A stretch of 64,000 bases of DNA from the NCBI RefSeq assembly GCF_004114975.1, contig NZ_CP030051.1, positions 4,278,001 to 4,342,000 of the forward strand, in the 5' to 3' direction. A program made the translations under genes and the position numbers. How positions within the stretch are numbered: the first letter of the stretch is position 1; each line of letters starts with the position of its first letter. This stretch comes from Bradyrhizobium guangdongense (GTDB taxonomy: Bacteria > Pseudomonadota > Alphaproteobacteria > Rhizobiales > Xanthobacteraceae). The notes below the pieces were generated by a model. The model had not been told where the DNA came from and did no database searches. It saw nothing but the letters and a program-made list of their open reading frames with translations. Below, one piece after another: positions 12,077 through 23,269 of this stretch.

Positions 12077-13975
12077 ATGCTTCGAGGAATGCGCAAGGCC
12101 TCATCAAACTGGGTCGGCAAGACCATCATGGCCGTCGTGATGGGCGTGCTGATCATCAGCTTCGGCATTTGGGGCATCGCCGACATTTTCCGGGGCTTCG
12201 GGCAGTCCACACTGGCCAAGGTCGGCCACAGCGAGATTTCGCTGAACGAGTTCCGCCAGATCTACACCGACCGGCTCCAGCAGATCGGCCGCCAGTTCGG
12301 CCGCCCGCTCACCCCCGACCAGGCACGTGCGTTCGGCCTTGATCGCCAGGTGCTGCAGCAGACGATTGCGGAAGCTGCGCTGGACGAAAACGCGCGCCAG
12401 CTTGGGCTCGGTGAGTCCGACGACCAGATCCGCCAGCTCATCATGAACGACCCGAATTTTAGGGGTGTCGACGGCAAGTTCGATGCGAACCGTTTCCAGG
12501 GCCTGATCCGCAATTTCGGCTACACCGAGCAGCGTTACGTGGCCGAGCAGCGCAAGGTGGCGCTGCGCCGGCAGATCACCGGCACGATCGGTGCCGGCCT
12601 CGAGCCGCCGAAGGTCATGCTCGAGGTGGCGACGCGTTTCCAGAACGAGCAGCGCTCGATCGAGTTCGTCAGACTGGATGCCGCACAGGCAGGCCAGATC
12701 GAGGCCCCCTCGCCTGAGGCGCTCGCCGCCTATTTCGAGGACCACAAGGTCCAGTTCCGCGCGCCCGAATACCGCAAGATCGTGTTCGCAATGATCTCGC
12801 CGGAGGACATCGCGAAGTGGACCGACGTCTCCGACGAGGAGGCGAAAAAGCTGTTCGACCAGCGCAAGGACCAGCTCGGTACGCCGGAAAAGCGCCAGAT
12901 CGAGCAGATCGTGTTCCCGAACGTAGCCGAGGCGCAGGCGGCGCGGGAGCGCCTGGTCGGCGGGCTCTCCTTCGAGGACCTCGGCAAGGAACGGGGACTG
13001 AGCCCCTCGGACGTCAATCTTGGGCTCGTGACCAAATCTTCGCTCGAATCCGCGGTCGGCAATGCCGCCTTCGCGCTTCCCGTTGGCGAAATCAGCCAAC
13101 CGATCCAGGGCCCGATTGGCGTCTCGATCGTCAAGGTCGACAAGATCGAGCCGGGGACCGAAGCGAACTACGCGACGCTGGCCCCTGCCATCAAGCGCGA
13201 GATCGCCGCCGGGCGCGCGCGCACCAAGGTCGGCGAGCTCCGCGACAAGATGGAGGACGAGCGCGGCGCCGGCACGAGCGTCGCCGATGCCGCCCAGAAG
13301 CTCGGGATCACCGCCGTGACGATCGACGCCGTCGACCGCTCCGGGCGCGCACCGAACGGGCAGCCCGTCGACAACATTCCGCAGGGCCTCGACGTGGTCT
13401 CGCAGGCCTTCAACAGCGACGTCGGCGTCGACAACGACCCGATCTCTTACAAGGGCGGCTATGTGTGGTACGACGTGCTCGCCATCACGCCGTCGCGCGA
13501 CCGCACTCTCGACGAGGTCCGTGACCAGGTCGAGGCGCGCTGGCGCCAGGACCAGATCGCCGCCAAGCTCAAGACCAAGGCGACCGAGATGGTGCAGAAG
13601 CTGGAAGCCGGCGGCAAGCTCGCCGACGAAGCCGCTGCGATCAACGCGAAGGTCGAGACCGCGAGCAGCTTCAAGCGCGACGATACCCCGGCCGGCGTGC
13701 CCGCGAACATCGTGGCTGCCGCCTTCCGCACCGCCAAGGACGGCGTCGGACAGGCGCCCGTGACCGGCGGCACCGAGGTGATCGTCTACCGCGTCACCGA
13801 CATCGTCGATCCCACGGTCGATACCGCCTCCGACGCGGTCAAGAAGCTGAAGGAGGGCATCGACCGGTCGCTGATAGACGAGCAGGTCGCCTCCTACGTC
13901 AACAAGCTTGAAACCGAGATCGGGACCACCATTAATCAGGCCGCCTTCGCGCAAGTGACCGGCGCGAACCAGTAG
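12077..13975 (+). CDS. ppiD: peptidylprolyl isomerase D-like periplasmic chaperone
   Basis: A 632-residue inner-membrane-anchored chaperone of the PpiD/SurA family. A single N-terminal TM helix (about residues 12-36, VGKTIMAVVMGVLIISFGIWG) places the rest in the periplasm. A SurA_N-like helical domain (40-230) is followed by a parvulin-type PpiC domain (about 250-370, KRQIEQIVFPNVAEAQAARERL and GLVTKSSL) and a second helical region to the C-terminus. It assists folding of exported and outer-membrane proteins. The ATG at 12077 begins just before the TM helix; 24 extra upstream codons are unlikely. It heads the ppiD-trpD-trpC-moaC run, with 14 bases to trpD. Confidence 0.9.
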   Translation: MLRGMRKASSNWVGKTIMAVVMGVLIISFGIWGIADIFRGFGQSTLAKVGHSEISLNEFRQIYTDRLQQIGRQFGRPLTPDQARAFGLDRQVLQQTIAEAALDENARQLGLGESDDQIRQLIMNDPNFRGVDGKFDANRFQGLIRNFGYTEQRYVAEQRKVALRRQITGTIGAGLEPPKVMLEVATRFQNEQRSIEFVRLDAAQAGQIEAPSPEALAAYFEDHKVQFRAPEYRKIVFAMISPEDIAKWTDVSDEEAKKLFDQRKDQLGTPEKRQIEQIVFPNVAEAQAARERLVGGLSFEDLGKERGLSPSDVNLGLVTKSSLESAVGNAAFALPVGEISQPIQGPIGVSIVKVDKIEPGTEANYATLAPAIKREIAAGRARTKVGELRDKMEDERGAGTSVADAAQKLGITAVTIDAVDRSGRAPNGQPVDNIPQGLDVVSQAFNSDVGVDNDPISYKGGYVWYDVLAITPSRDRTLDEVRDQVEARWRQDQIAAKLKTKATEMVQKLEAGGKLADEAAAINAKVETASSFKRDDTPAGVPANIVAAAFRTAKDGVGQAPVTGGTEVIVYRVTDIVDPTVDTASDAVKKLKEGIDRSLIDEQVASYVNKLETEIGTTINQAAFAQVTGANQ

Positions 13976-13989
13976 GTTGAAAGCACGCG

Positions 13990-15003
13990 ATGGACGACCT
14001 GAAATCGATCATTGGAAAAGTCGCGACCGGCGCCAGCCTGTCGCGTGAGGAAGCCGCTTCCGCCTTCGACGCGGTGATGTCCGGCGAGGCCACGCCCTCG
14101 CAGATGGGCGGCCTGTTGATGGCGCTGCGCGTGCGCGGCGAGACGGTGGAAGAGATCACCGGCGCGGTGACGGCGATGCGCTCGAAGATGCTCACCGTCG
14201 ATGCGCCCGCCGATGCCGTCGACATCGTCGGCACCGGCGGCGACGGCTCCGGCTCGGTCAACGTCTCGACCTGCGCCTCGTTCATCGTCTCGGGCGCCGG
14301 CCTGCCGGTCGCCAAGCACGGCAACCGCGCGCTGTCATCGCGCTCGGGCGCCGCCGACGTGCTGGCCTCGCTCGGGGTGAAGATCGACCTCAGGCCTGAG
14401 CAGGTCGGGCGTTGCGTGCGCGAATGCGGCATCGGCTTCATGTTCGCGCCGGCTCATCATCCCGCGATGAAGAACGTCGGCCCGACCCGGGTCGAGCTCG
14501 CCACCCGCACGATCTTCAACCTGCTCGGCCCCCTGTCCAATCCGGCCGGCGTCAAGCGGCAGATGGTCGGCGTGTTCTCGCGGCAATGGGTGCAGCCGCT
14601 GGCGCAGGTGCTGAAGAATCTAGGCTCCGAATCCGCCTGGGTGGTGCACGGCTCCGATGGTCTCGACGAGATCACCCTCACCGGCCCGACCTTCGTCTCG
14701 GCACTCCACAATGGCGACATCAGGAGCTTCGAGGTGACGCCCGAGGACGCCGGCCTGTCGCGCTGCGAGCCAGGCGCCCTCAAGGGCGGCGATGCAGACG
14801 CCAATGCGATCGCCCTGCAAAACGTGCTCGACGGCAAGCCGAGCCCCTATCGCGACGTCGCGCTGCTCAACGCCGCCGCCGCGTTCATTGTCGCCGGCCG
14901 CGCCAGGGACCTCAAGGAGGGCGTCGCGATCGGCGCGAAATCGCTGGACAGCGGGGCGGCGAACGCGCGGTTGAAGCATCTGATCGCTGTCTCGAACAGC
15001 TGA
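13990..15003 (+). CDS. trpD: anthranilate phosphoribosyltransferase
   Basis: A 337-residue enzyme transferring phosphoribose from PRPP to anthranilate, the second step of the tryptophan branch. The PRPP-binding [14 protein letters not shown] loop (about 77-90), [17 protein letters not shown] segment, the anthranilate-site Arg in [24 protein letters not shown], and the late metal-binding [12 protein letters not shown] are all present. trpE and trpG are not in the window. It is separated from trpC by seven bases, so the two are surely co-transcribed. Confidence 0.98.
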   Translation: MDDLKSIIGKVATGASLSREEAASAFDAVMSGEATPSQMGGLLMALRVRGETVEEITGAVTAMRSKMLTVDAPADAVDIVGTGGDGSGSVNVSTCASFIVSGAGLPVAKHGNRALSSRSGAADVLASLGVKIDLRPEQVGRCVRECGIGFMFAPAHHPAMKNVGPTRVELATRTIFNLLGPLSNPAGVKRQMVGVFSRQWVQPLAQVLKNLGSESAWVVHGSDGLDEITLTGPTFVSALHNGDIRSFEVTPEDAGLSRCEPGALKGGDADANAIALQNVLDGKPSPYRDVALLNAAAAFIVAGRARDLKEGVAIGAKSLDSGAANARLKHLIAVSNS

Positions 15004-15010
15004 GCCTGTC

Positions 15011-15832
15011 ATGTCGGATATCCTGAGCAAGATCGAAGCCTACAAGCGCGAGGAGATCGCGGCGGCCAAGCGCGCCCAGCCGCTCCCCGCCGTCGAAGCG
15101 ACAGCCAAGGCGCAAGGCGCGCCCCGGGGCTTCGTGCGCGCGATCAGGGCCAAGCACGCCAATGGCGACTACGCCCTGATTGCCGAGGTGAAGAAGGCTT
15201 CGCCCTCCAAGGGGCTGATCCGCGCCGATTTCGATCCGCCGCTGCTGGCCAAGGCCTACGAAGCCGGCGGAGCGGCCTGCCTGTCGGTGCTGACGGACAC
15301 GCCCTCGTTCCAGGGCCATCTCGACTTCATGGTGGCGGCGCGCGCGGCGACCTCGCTCCCCGTTCTGCGCAAGGATTTTCTGTTCGACACCTATCAGGTC
15401 GTCGAGGCGCGCGCCCATGGCGCCGACTGCATTCTCATCATCATGGCCGCGCTCGATGATGCGACCGCCAAGGACCTCGAAGACGCCGCGATCGCCTATG
15501 GCATGGACGTGCTGATCGAGATCCATGATCGCGCCGAGCTCGACCGGGCGCTGAAGCTGCGCTCGCCGATGATCGGGGTCAACAACCGCAATCTGCGTAC
15601 GTTCGAGACCACGCTTGCGACCAGCGAGATGCTGGCGCCGCTGATCCCGCGGGAACGGCTGATGGTCGGCGAGAGCGGCATCTTCACGCCTGGCGACCTC
15701 GCCCGGCTCGAGCGCGTTGGCATGTCGACCTTCCTGGTCGGCGAGAGCCTGATGCGGCAAGCCGACGTGACTGCCGCGACGCGCACGCTGCTCGCGCGCG
15801 AGACCAAGCCCCGCGCCACAGGCACGCGCTGA
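15011..15832 (+). CDS. trpC: indole-3-glycerol phosphate synthase
   Basis: A 273-residue TIM-barrel enzyme forming indole-3-glycerol phosphate from CdRP. Conserved blocks are [15 protein letters not shown] (catalytic Lys), [27 protein letters not shown] (catalytic Lys/Asp), [12 protein letters not shown] and [13 protein letters not shown]. It is monofunctional (no TrpF domain). moaC starts one base after its stop, so translation of the two genes is coupled. Confidence 0.98.
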   Translation: MSDILSKIEAYKREEIAAAKRAQPLPAVEATAKAQGAPRGFVRAIRAKHANGDYALIAEVKKASPSKGLIRADFDPPLLAKAYEAGGAACLSVLTDTPSFQGHLDFMVAARAATSLPVLRKDFLFDTYQVVEARAHGADCILIIMAALDDATAKDLEDAAIAYGMDVLIEIHDRAELDRALKLRSPMIGVNNRNLRTFETTLATSEMLAPLIPRERLMVGESGIFTPGDLARLERVGMSTFLVGESLMRQADVTAATRTLLARETKPRATGTR

Positions 15833-15833
15833 C

Positions 15834-16349
15834 ATGGCGCGTAAACCCGCGAAGTCCAAGCCTTCGAAGAGGGCGAGCCCTGCCCTCACCCATATCGGCG
15901 CCTCCGGCGAGGCGCGGATGGTCGATGTCTCGGCCAAGGCCGCGACCGAGCGGCTCGCCATCGCCGAAGGGCGCGTGGTCATGGAACAGGCGACGCTCGA
16001 TCTGATCATCTCAGGCAATGCCAAGAAGGGCGACGTGCTCGGCACCGCGCGCATCGCCGGCATCATGGCGGCGAAACGTACCTCGGAGCTGATCCCGCTC
16101 TGCCATCCCCTGGCGCTGTCGAAGGTCACTGTCGACATCGCGCCAGATCCGAAGCTGCCGGGTTGCGTCGTCCGCGCCAGCGTCAAGGTGACCGGCCCCA
16201 CCGGGGTCGAGATGGAGGCACTGACGGCCGTCTCGGTCGCCTGCCTCACCATCTACGACATGATCAAGGCGGTGGAACGCGGCGTGCGCATCGAGGGCAT
16301 CCACCTCGTCGAGAAGCTCGGCGGCAAGTCCGGCCACTACCGCGCCTGA
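15834..16349 (+). CDS. moaC: cyclic pyranopterin monophosphate synthase
   Basis: A 171-residue molybdenum-cofactor enzyme that, with MoaA, turns GTP into cyclic pyranopterin monophosphate. Visible are the [18 protein letters not shown] start, [14 protein letters not shown], the [13 protein letters not shown] loop, [21 protein letters not shown] and the C-terminal [12 protein letters not shown]. The first 20 residues are Lys/Ser rich and variable in the family. In related genomes moeA follows directly; here about 7.4 kb of other genes intervene. Confidence 0.97.
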   Translation: MARKPAKSKPSKRASPALTHIGASGEARMVDVSAKAATERLAIAEGRVVMEQATLDLIISGNAKKGDVLGTARIAGIMAAKRTSELIPLCHPLALSKVTVDIAPDPKLPGCVVRASVKVTGPTGVEMEALTAVSVACLTIYDMIKAVERGVRIEGIHLVEKLGGKSGHYRA

Positions 16350-16501
16350 TCTCCCACTTCGACGTGCCGGTCGATTCCCTCACCGCGACCGCTTGCGGGG
16401 TCCGTGCGCCATGGGCGTCCAGCGCATTTGCGTGCCGGGGTTCAGGGCGCGTTAACCGTACTTCCTAACGTCACCTCCACATCATCCCCGTAAACCGACG
16501 G

Positions 16502-19273
16502 ATGTTACAGGGCTCGCTTGATGACCCTGACGTGTGCGCGGCAACGATTGACATGATGACGGGATACGGCAGTCGCCTGCTTGACCACGCCTTCGTGCGT
16601 AGCGGACCGATCCGCTGGCTCGTGGTGGGCGGCACACTCCTGATCGCGGCGATTGCCGTCGGCGCGGTGCTGATGGCGCAGAATTTCCGTGAACGCGCGC
16701 TGCGCAACTCCGGCCGCGAGCTGGAGAACACCGTGCTGCTGCTCGCCCATCATTTCGATCAGCAACTCCAGGACTTCGCCGTCATCCAGAGGGATTTCGT
16801 CGACCACGTGCGGGCCATCGGCGTCGCCGATGCAGACGACTATCGCAAACGCCTCGCCGGCCAGGACACCCACCGGATGCTGCGCTCGAAAATCGAAGCG
16901 CTGCCTGATATCGGCGGCGTCAACGTCATCGACGACGAAGGCAACGTGATCAATTCGTCCATGACATGGCCGTCACCGAAAGTGAACGTTGCCGATCGTG
17001 CCTATTTTCGTACGTTCAAATACGATCCTCAGGCGCCCGACGTCCTGATCGAGCCGCTTCACAGCCGAATCTCCGGCCAATGGACGATTCTCATCGTGCG
17101 CAAGATCGTCGGACCGAACGGCGAATTCCTCGGCGTCGTCGGACGCGGCATCGAGCCTGCCGGGTTCGAGAAGTTCTTCGCCTCCGTCGTGCTCGGCGAA
17201 GGCGCGACGATCTCGATGCTGCACCGGGACGGAACGCTGCTCGCCCGTTATCCCCATTCCAGCGAATTGATGGGGCGAAACTTCAAGACCGGCTCGTTCG
17301 AGCAGCAGAGGGTTTTCGGCCTCGATCACTTTGCCGGCCGATTTGTCAGTCCCGTCGACGGCGAAGACCGGCTGATCTCCGCGCGTGCCCTGCCCCATTT
17401 CCCGATCCTGATGATGGCCACGACGACGCGGGCGGCGGCCCTGACGGACTGGCGCGAGCAGATCGGAATCCTGATCTCCATCGCCGGCGCTTCCGCGCTC
17501 GCCATCGCCGGCGTGCTGATCGCGATCGTGCGCAAACTGCTGGAGCAGCACCGCATGTCACGGGAGCGGCTGACGCTGGAGAAGCAGCGCCTCGACCGCG
17601 CCGTCAACAACATGACCCAGGGCCTCCTGCTGTTCGACGCCTCGCAGCAGCTCGTGGTGTGCAACCAGCGCTATATCGAAATGTACGGTCTGGCGCCGGA
17701 GGTCGTGAAACCGGGCTGCAGCTTCCGCGACATCATCGCGCACCGCAAGCAAACCGGCTCGTTCACGGGCAACGTGGACCAGTATGTCGCCCTCGTGCTG
17801 CGCGACATCCATGTCCGCAACTCCATGGTTGTCGATACCGCCGACGGCCGCTCGATCCAGATCGTCAACGAGCCGCTCGCCGATGGCGGCTGGGTCGCGA
17901 CCCATGAGGATATCACCGAACGCCGCCGCATAGAGGAACGCATCACCCACCTCGCGCACTACGACGCGCTGACCGATTTGCCGAACCGCACCACGTTCCA
18001 CGAACATCTGCGCGCGGAGCTCGCCGCCATAGCGGACGGCGAAGAGCTCGCGGTGCACTACATCGATATCGACGAATTCAAGGGCGTCAACGACGCACTC
18101 GGCCATCTCGTCGGTGACGAGCTGTTGAAATCGGTAGCCGAGAGCCTCCGCCGCTGCGCAGGCCCGACCGACTTCGTGGCACGGCTCGGGGGCGACGAAT
18201 TCGCGATCGTGCAGAGCGCGGTGTCCTCGCAGGACGAGGTCAGCGAGCTCGTTGCACGGGTGTTCGCCTCGATCCGCGCGCCGTTCGACTGCATGGGCCA
18301 TCACCTCACCACCGATGCCAGCATCGGAATCGCGCTGGCCCCGGGACACGGCACCGCGCTGGACCAGCTCCTGAAGAATGCGGACATGGCGATGTACGCC
18401 GCCAAATCCGCCGGCCGCCGCACCTATCGCTTCTTCGAGCCGGAGATGGACGCCAAGGTGCGCCAGCGGCGCCAGCTGGAAATCGATCTTCGCCAGGCCA
18501 TCGCTGTCGGCGGGCTCGAAGTCTTTTACCAGCCCTGCCTGAGCCTCAAGGACGATCGCATCACCGGTTGCGAGGCGCTGGTGCGCTGGCGTCATCCCGA
18601 ACGCGGCATGGTCTCGCCGGCCGAGTTCATCCCGATCGCGGAGGACACCGGGCTGATCAACGAGATCGGCGAATGGGTGCTGGCGACCGCCTGCCGCGAC
18701 GCGGCCGGCTGGCCCGACGACATCCGTCTCGCTGTCAACGTCTCCCCGGTGCAGTTCAAGAGCGGCACCCTCGCGCTGAAGATCATGGCGGCGCTGGCCG
18801 CCTCCAACCTGCCGGCGAGCCGGCTCGAGCTCGAGATCACCGAGGCCGTGCTGATCCGCGACGACGACACCGCGCTTGCGATCCTGCACCAGCTTCGCGC
18901 CATCGGTGTCCGCATCGCGCTCGACGATTTCGGCACCGGCTACTCCTCCCTGAGCTATCTGCATCGCTTCCCGTTCGACAAGATCAAGATCGATCGCTGC
19001 TTCGTCAGCGACATCGCCGGCCCCGACGGCTCCGCCAGCATCGTGCAGGCCGTGGTGAATCTCGCCAGCGCTCGCCGCATGGCGACCACGGCCGAAGGCG
19101 TCGAGACCGAGGAGCAGCAGCGGCTGTTGCGCGCGCTCGGCTGCACCGAAATGCAGGGCTATCTGTTCAGCGCCGCAAAGCCGGCCGACAAGGTGCTGGA
19201 GCTGTTCGCGCTCCACCGCAGCCGCCTCGCGCAGCGTGGCGGCAGTGAAGGTAGGCGCCGCGAGGCGGGCTAG
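16502..19273 (+). CDS. membrane GGDEF-EAL cyclic-di-GMP protein with periplasmic Cache-like sensor
   Basis: A 923-residue bifunctional-type c-di-GMP protein. TM1 (about 35-60) and TM2 (about 318-344) flank a periplasmic region resembling a double Cache sensor. A cytoplasmic PAS domain (about 360-475, ending with the THEDITERR signature) precedes the GGDEF domain and the EAL domain. The GGDEF motif is intact at residues 563-567 (RLGGDEFAI). The EAL motif is intact at 691-693 (CEALVRW), and DDFGTGYSSL and KIDRCFV support an active phosphodiesterase. The inhibitory I-site RxxD five residues before GGDEF reads GPTD, so product inhibition is probably absent. The start could also be at 16553 or 16556. 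The net activity cannot be predicted. Confidence 0.92.
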   Translation: MLQGSLDDPDVCAATIDMMTGYGSRLLDHAFVRSGPIRWLVVGGTLLIAAIAVGAVLMAQNFRERALRNSGRELENTVLLLAHHFDQQLQDFAVIQRDFVDHVRAIGVADADDYRKRLAGQDTHRMLRSKIEALPDIGGVNVIDDEGNVINSSMTWPSPKVNVADRAYFRTFKYDPQAPDVLIEPLHSRISGQWTILIVRKIVGPNGEFLGVVGRGIEPAGFEKFFASVVLGEGATISMLHRDGTLLARYPHSSELMGRNFKTGSFEQQRVFGLDHFAGRFVSPVDGEDRLISARALPHFPILMMATTTRAAALTDWREQIGILISIAGASALAIAGVLIAIVRKLLEQHRMSRERLTLEKQRLDRAVNNMTQGLLLFDASQQLVVCNQRYIEMYGLAPEVVKPGCSFRDIIAHRKQTGSFTGNVDQYVALVLRDIHVRNSMVVDTADGRSIQIVNEPLADGGWVATHEDITERRRIEERITHLAHYDALTDLPNRTTFHEHLRAELAAIADGEELAVHYIDIDEFKGVNDALGHLVGDELLKSVAESLRRCAGPTDFVARLGGDEFAIVQSAVSSQDEVSELVARVFASIRAPFDCMGHHLTTDASIGIALAPGHGTALDQLLKNADMAMYAAKSAGRRTYRFFEPEMDAKVRQRRQLEIDLRQAIAVGGLEVFYQPCLSLKDDRITGCEALVRWRHPERGMVSPAEFIPIAEDTGLINEIGEWVLATACRDAAGWPDDIRLAVNVSPVQFKSGTLALKIMAALAASNLPASRLELEITEAVLIRDDDTALAILHQLRAIGVRIALDDFGTGYSSLSYLHRFPFDKIKIDRCFVSDIAGPDGSASIVQAVVNLASARRMATTAEGVETEEQQRLLRALGCTEMQGYLFSAAKPADKVLELFALHRSRLAQRGGSEGRRREAG

Positions 19274-19318
19274 ACTTCACAAGAGAGCACGCCCGGCGCA
19301 GCTCGGCTGAAACGAATT

Positions 19319-19348
19319 CGCCCGGGAGTGGACATCCACTCCCGGGCG
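19319..19348. terminator. bidirectional terminator between convergent genes
   Basis: A perfect inverted repeat has arms CGCCCGGGAGTGGA (19319-19332) and its complement (19335-19348), leaving a very short loop. It lies between the GGDEF-EAL stop (19273) and the S41 protease stop (19378). T-tracts are weak on either side, but position and stability suit termination in both directions. Confidence 0.75.
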
Positions 19349-19377
19349 ATCTCTTAAGCGCGCAAGGGCGACTAAGC

Positions 19378-20715
<1,338 letters not shown>

Positions 20716-21022
20716 GGAATGGGTGGCCTTTTCGCTTAGCGGTTCTTTTTGAGGCTTGGCAGCCGCCATGCAAATGGCGATCCAAGCCGGTTCTCACAAT
20801 ATCATTCTGGTTTCTTCAAGGCCGGCCTGCCACGCCGGCGGGTACGCGGTAAAAATCCCTTCGCCCTGAACCTAAACATTTGGCAACGTTCGGAAGACCG
20901 GCCCCGGGAGAGCGGGAATCGGCCGCCGAGCCACGCCTCGCAGCTATGCGATTTTAGGATGGTTTTGGAGGTCCGAACCGGATAGGCGATGGCATAAGGC
21001 TTCAAATTCTCGGGAGGAAACA
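20716..21022. other. 307-base divergent intergenic region
   Basis: This region separates the S41 protease start from the alpha-hydroxy-acid oxidase start and must hold both promoters. I see no convincing -35/-10 pair. It contains a small hairpin with a GCAA tetraloop (CGCCAT 20764-20769 with ATGGCG 20774-20779), which would fall in the protease leader, and a strong Shine-Dalgarno (GGGAGGAAACA) just before 21023. No conserved ORF was recognised. Confidence 0.6.
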
Positions 21023-22150
21023 ATGAACGAAGCGCTCCGGCCGGAACGGAACGTCGAACTCGGCGCCAGCAACGAGCCGTTCCAGAACCTGCACGAGTTC
21101 ATCCGAAAGGCCCGCGCCAATCTCAACCAGAATGCCTGGGACTACATCGTGGGCGCGGCCGAAACCGAAACCACGATGCGCCGCAACCGAATGGCACTGG
21201 ACGAGATCGCCTTCCGCCCCCGCGTGCTGCGTGACGTGCGGAAGGTCGACGGCTCGGTCGAGCAGTTCGGCCGCAGGATGCGCCTGCCCGTGGTGCTCGC
21301 GCCCGTCGGCGCGCTGGAGATCTTCGACCCGCACGGCGCGGCGAGCGTTGCACGCGCCGCCGGCAGCTTCGGGGCATCGCACATGCTCAGCTCCGTCTCC
21401 GAGCCCGGCCTGGAAAAGACCGCCGAAGCCGCTCCCGATGCGCTGCGCATGTATCAGCTCTATGTCCGCGGCGATGACGCGTTCGTTGCCGACGTCGTCA
21501 GCCGCGCCGAGAAGGCCAATTATGCGGCCTTCTGCCTGACCGTCGACACCGCCCATTACAGCCGACGCGAGCGCGACATTGCCAAGCGCTATGTACGCGA
21601 GAGCCGCCTGCGCGCCACCGGCGGCGATTTCCAGAAGGGACTGGAATGGCGGACCGTGAAGATGATCAAGGACAAGTTCAGGATTCCGCTGATCCTCAAG
21701 GGTATCGCCACCGCCGAGGACGCGCAGATCGCGGTCGATCACGGCGTCGAGTGGATCTACGTCTCCAACCACGGCGGACGCCAGCTCGACCATGGCCGCG
21801 GCGCCATGCATGTGCTGCCCGAGATCGTCGACGCCGTGAAGGGCCGCGCCCGGATCATGATCGACGGCGGCATCTGCCGCGGCACCGATATCGTCAAGGC
21901 GATCGCCGCCGGCGCCGCCCTCGTCGGCATCGGCCGGCTGCAATGCTGGGCGCTGGCCGCCGCCGGCGAAACTGGTGTGGCGCGCATGCTGGAACTACTG
22001 GAGGACGAGGTGCTGCGCTGCCTCGGTCTGCTGGGCGCCACCTCGTTCGCCGAGGTCAACAAATCCTGCCTGCACCCGGCCACGGCAACCAACGCGCCGA
22101 GCGTGTTCAGCGCGTTCCCGCTGTTCGACCACGAGCCTTACCGGTACTGA
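21023..22150 (+). CDS. FMN-dependent alpha-hydroxy acid oxidase/dehydrogenase
   Basis: A 375-residue TIM-barrel flavoenzyme of the LldD/glycolate oxidase family. It shows the N-terminal helix region (NLHEFIRKARANLNQNAWDYIVGAAETETT), the FMN-binding VVLAPVGALEIFDPHG, the YQLYVRGDD segment, the LILKGIATAEDA lysine strand, the catalytic His and Arg in VSNHGGRQLDHGRGA, and the late MIDGGICRGTDIVKAIAAGA phosphate-binding loop. It oxidises a 2-hydroxy acid; lactate, glycolate and mandelate are all possible. A strong ribosome-binding site supports the start. The HAD gene follows after four bases. Confidence 0.92.
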   Translation: MNEALRPERNVELGASNEPFQNLHEFIRKARANLNQNAWDYIVGAAETETTMRRNRMALDEIAFRPRVLRDVRKVDGSVEQFGRRMRLPVVLAPVGALEIFDPHGAASVARAAGSFGASHMLSSVSEPGLEKTAEAAPDALRMYQLYVRGDDAFVADVVSRAEKANYAAFCLTVDTAHYSRRERDIAKRYVRESRLRATGGDFQKGLEWRTVKMIKDKFRIPLILKGIATAEDAQIAVDHGVEWIYVSNHGGRQLDHGRGAMHVLPEIVDAVKGRARIMIDGGICRGTDIVKAIAAGAALVGIGRLQCWALAAAGETGVARMLELLEDEVLRCLGLLGATSFAEVNKSCLHPATATNAPSVFSAFPLFDHEPYRY

Positions 22151-22154
22151 CGCA

Positions 22155-22781
22155 ATGACTTCGCTTTCTCCCGGCGGCGCGGATGCGCTTCTGTTCGACC
22201 TCGGGCGCGTGGTGCTCGACATCGATTTCTCCAAGGCGATCGCCTGCTGGGCGCAACACGCGGGGTGCAAGCCCGAAGCCATCGTCGCGCGCTATGTGCG
22301 CGACAGCGAGGCCTACCGGCTGCACGAGGTCGGCAAGCTCAGCGACGAGGACTATTTCGCCTCGTTGCGCGCCTCGCTCGGCATCGGCATTTCGGATGCG
22401 CAATTCCTCGAGGGATGGAATGCGATCTTCGCCGGCGAGATGCCCGAGATCGCGGAGCTGCTGCCGCGCGCGGCGAAACGGATGCCGCTTTATGCGTTCT
22501 CGAACACCAATCGGCCCCATGTGGACCATTTCTCGAAGGAATATGCCGACTTGCTTGGCCATTTCCGCGAGATGTATCTGTCCTCCAGCATCGGCCTGCG
22601 CAAGCCGGACGCCGAAGCCTTCGACCATGTCGTCGCCGCAATGGGCATACCGGCAAACCGGATCGTGTTCTTCGATGACCTTGCCGAGAACATCGAAGGC
22701 GCGCGGGCCCGCGGATTGCAGGCCGTGCACGTGACGTCGCCCCTCGACGTCGGGCATGCGCTGAAGGCGCTGGGGATCTGA
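22155..22781 (+). CDS. YihX-like HAD family phosphatase
   Basis: A 208-residue haloacid-dehalogenase-superfamily hydrolase. Motif I is LLFDLGRVVLDIDF, with Gly where many HADs have the second Asp, as in the YihX subgroup (alpha-D-glucose-1-phosphate phosphatase). Motif II is YAFSNTNRPH, the motif III lysine lies in SIGLRKPDAEAF, and motif IV is VFFDDLAENIEGARARG. A small helical cap (about 15-90) follows motif I. The gene starts four bases after the oxidase stop, so the two form an operon. A detoxifying or sugar-phosphate role is inference. Confidence 0.88.
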   Translation: MTSLSPGGADALLFDLGRVVLDIDFSKAIACWAQHAGCKPEAIVARYVRDSEAYRLHEVGKLSDEDYFASLRASLGIGISDAQFLEGWNAIFAGEMPEIAELLPRAAKRMPLYAFSNTNRPHVDHFSKEYADLLGHFREMYLSSSIGLRKPDAEAFDHVVAAMGIPANRIVFFDDLAENIEGARARGLQAVHVTSPLDVGHALKALGI

Positions 22782-22837
22782 TCTGGCGGCTCCGATCTTT
22801 CAGGGCGGCGGCTGCAGGAACTATTTCGCCCAAAGAT

Positions 22838-23143
22838 GTGGAACCAACTCACTTTGTGCATTTTTATACAGAGTTCCGGGAACGAATGCCTGCTTCCGGG
22901 ACTCATGAGTCCGTTGGGAATTCTACATCGGACGGACGTATCGACGTGTTGGGCAAAACCTATCTCACCAGGCAGGCCTCCCTGCTGATGAAATTCGCCA
23001 GAACCACCTCGGATTCTGAGCTTTCCGCCAAGCTGATCAGCAAGGCTGCCGATCTGAAGGCCCAGGCCGATCCGATGCCCGACAGGGATCAAGGGCTCCA
23101 AGCACCGGACGTGACGTCGAACGTGGATCCGACGACGTCGTGA
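22838..23143 (+). CDS. small conserved hypothetical protein (Bradyrhizobium-type)
   Basis: An ORF of up to 101 residues from a GTG at 22838; an ATG at 22886 (85 residues) is an equally good start. The core YLTRQASLLMKFARTTSDSELSAKLISKAADLKAQADP is an amphipathic helical pair of a type seen in many small Bradyrhizobium proteins of unknown function. The flanks are low complexity. No signal peptide or membrane segment is visible. Function is unknown. Confidence 0.6.
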   Translation: MEPTHFVHFYTEFRERMPASGTHESVGNSTSDGRIDVLGKTYLTRQASLLMKFARTTSDSELSAKLISKAADLKAQADPMPDRDQGLQAPDVTSNVDPTTS

Positions 23144-23269
23144 TCCGCACGGGCCTGACCGCCAAAGTCTTGCGGCTCCGCGGCAACAACGCCTGATTGC
23201 CGCTTTTCTCTGCTTGTTCCCGCTCTGAAACTGCGCTCCTATGCTGCATTGCAACTCGTGGAGGTTGGA

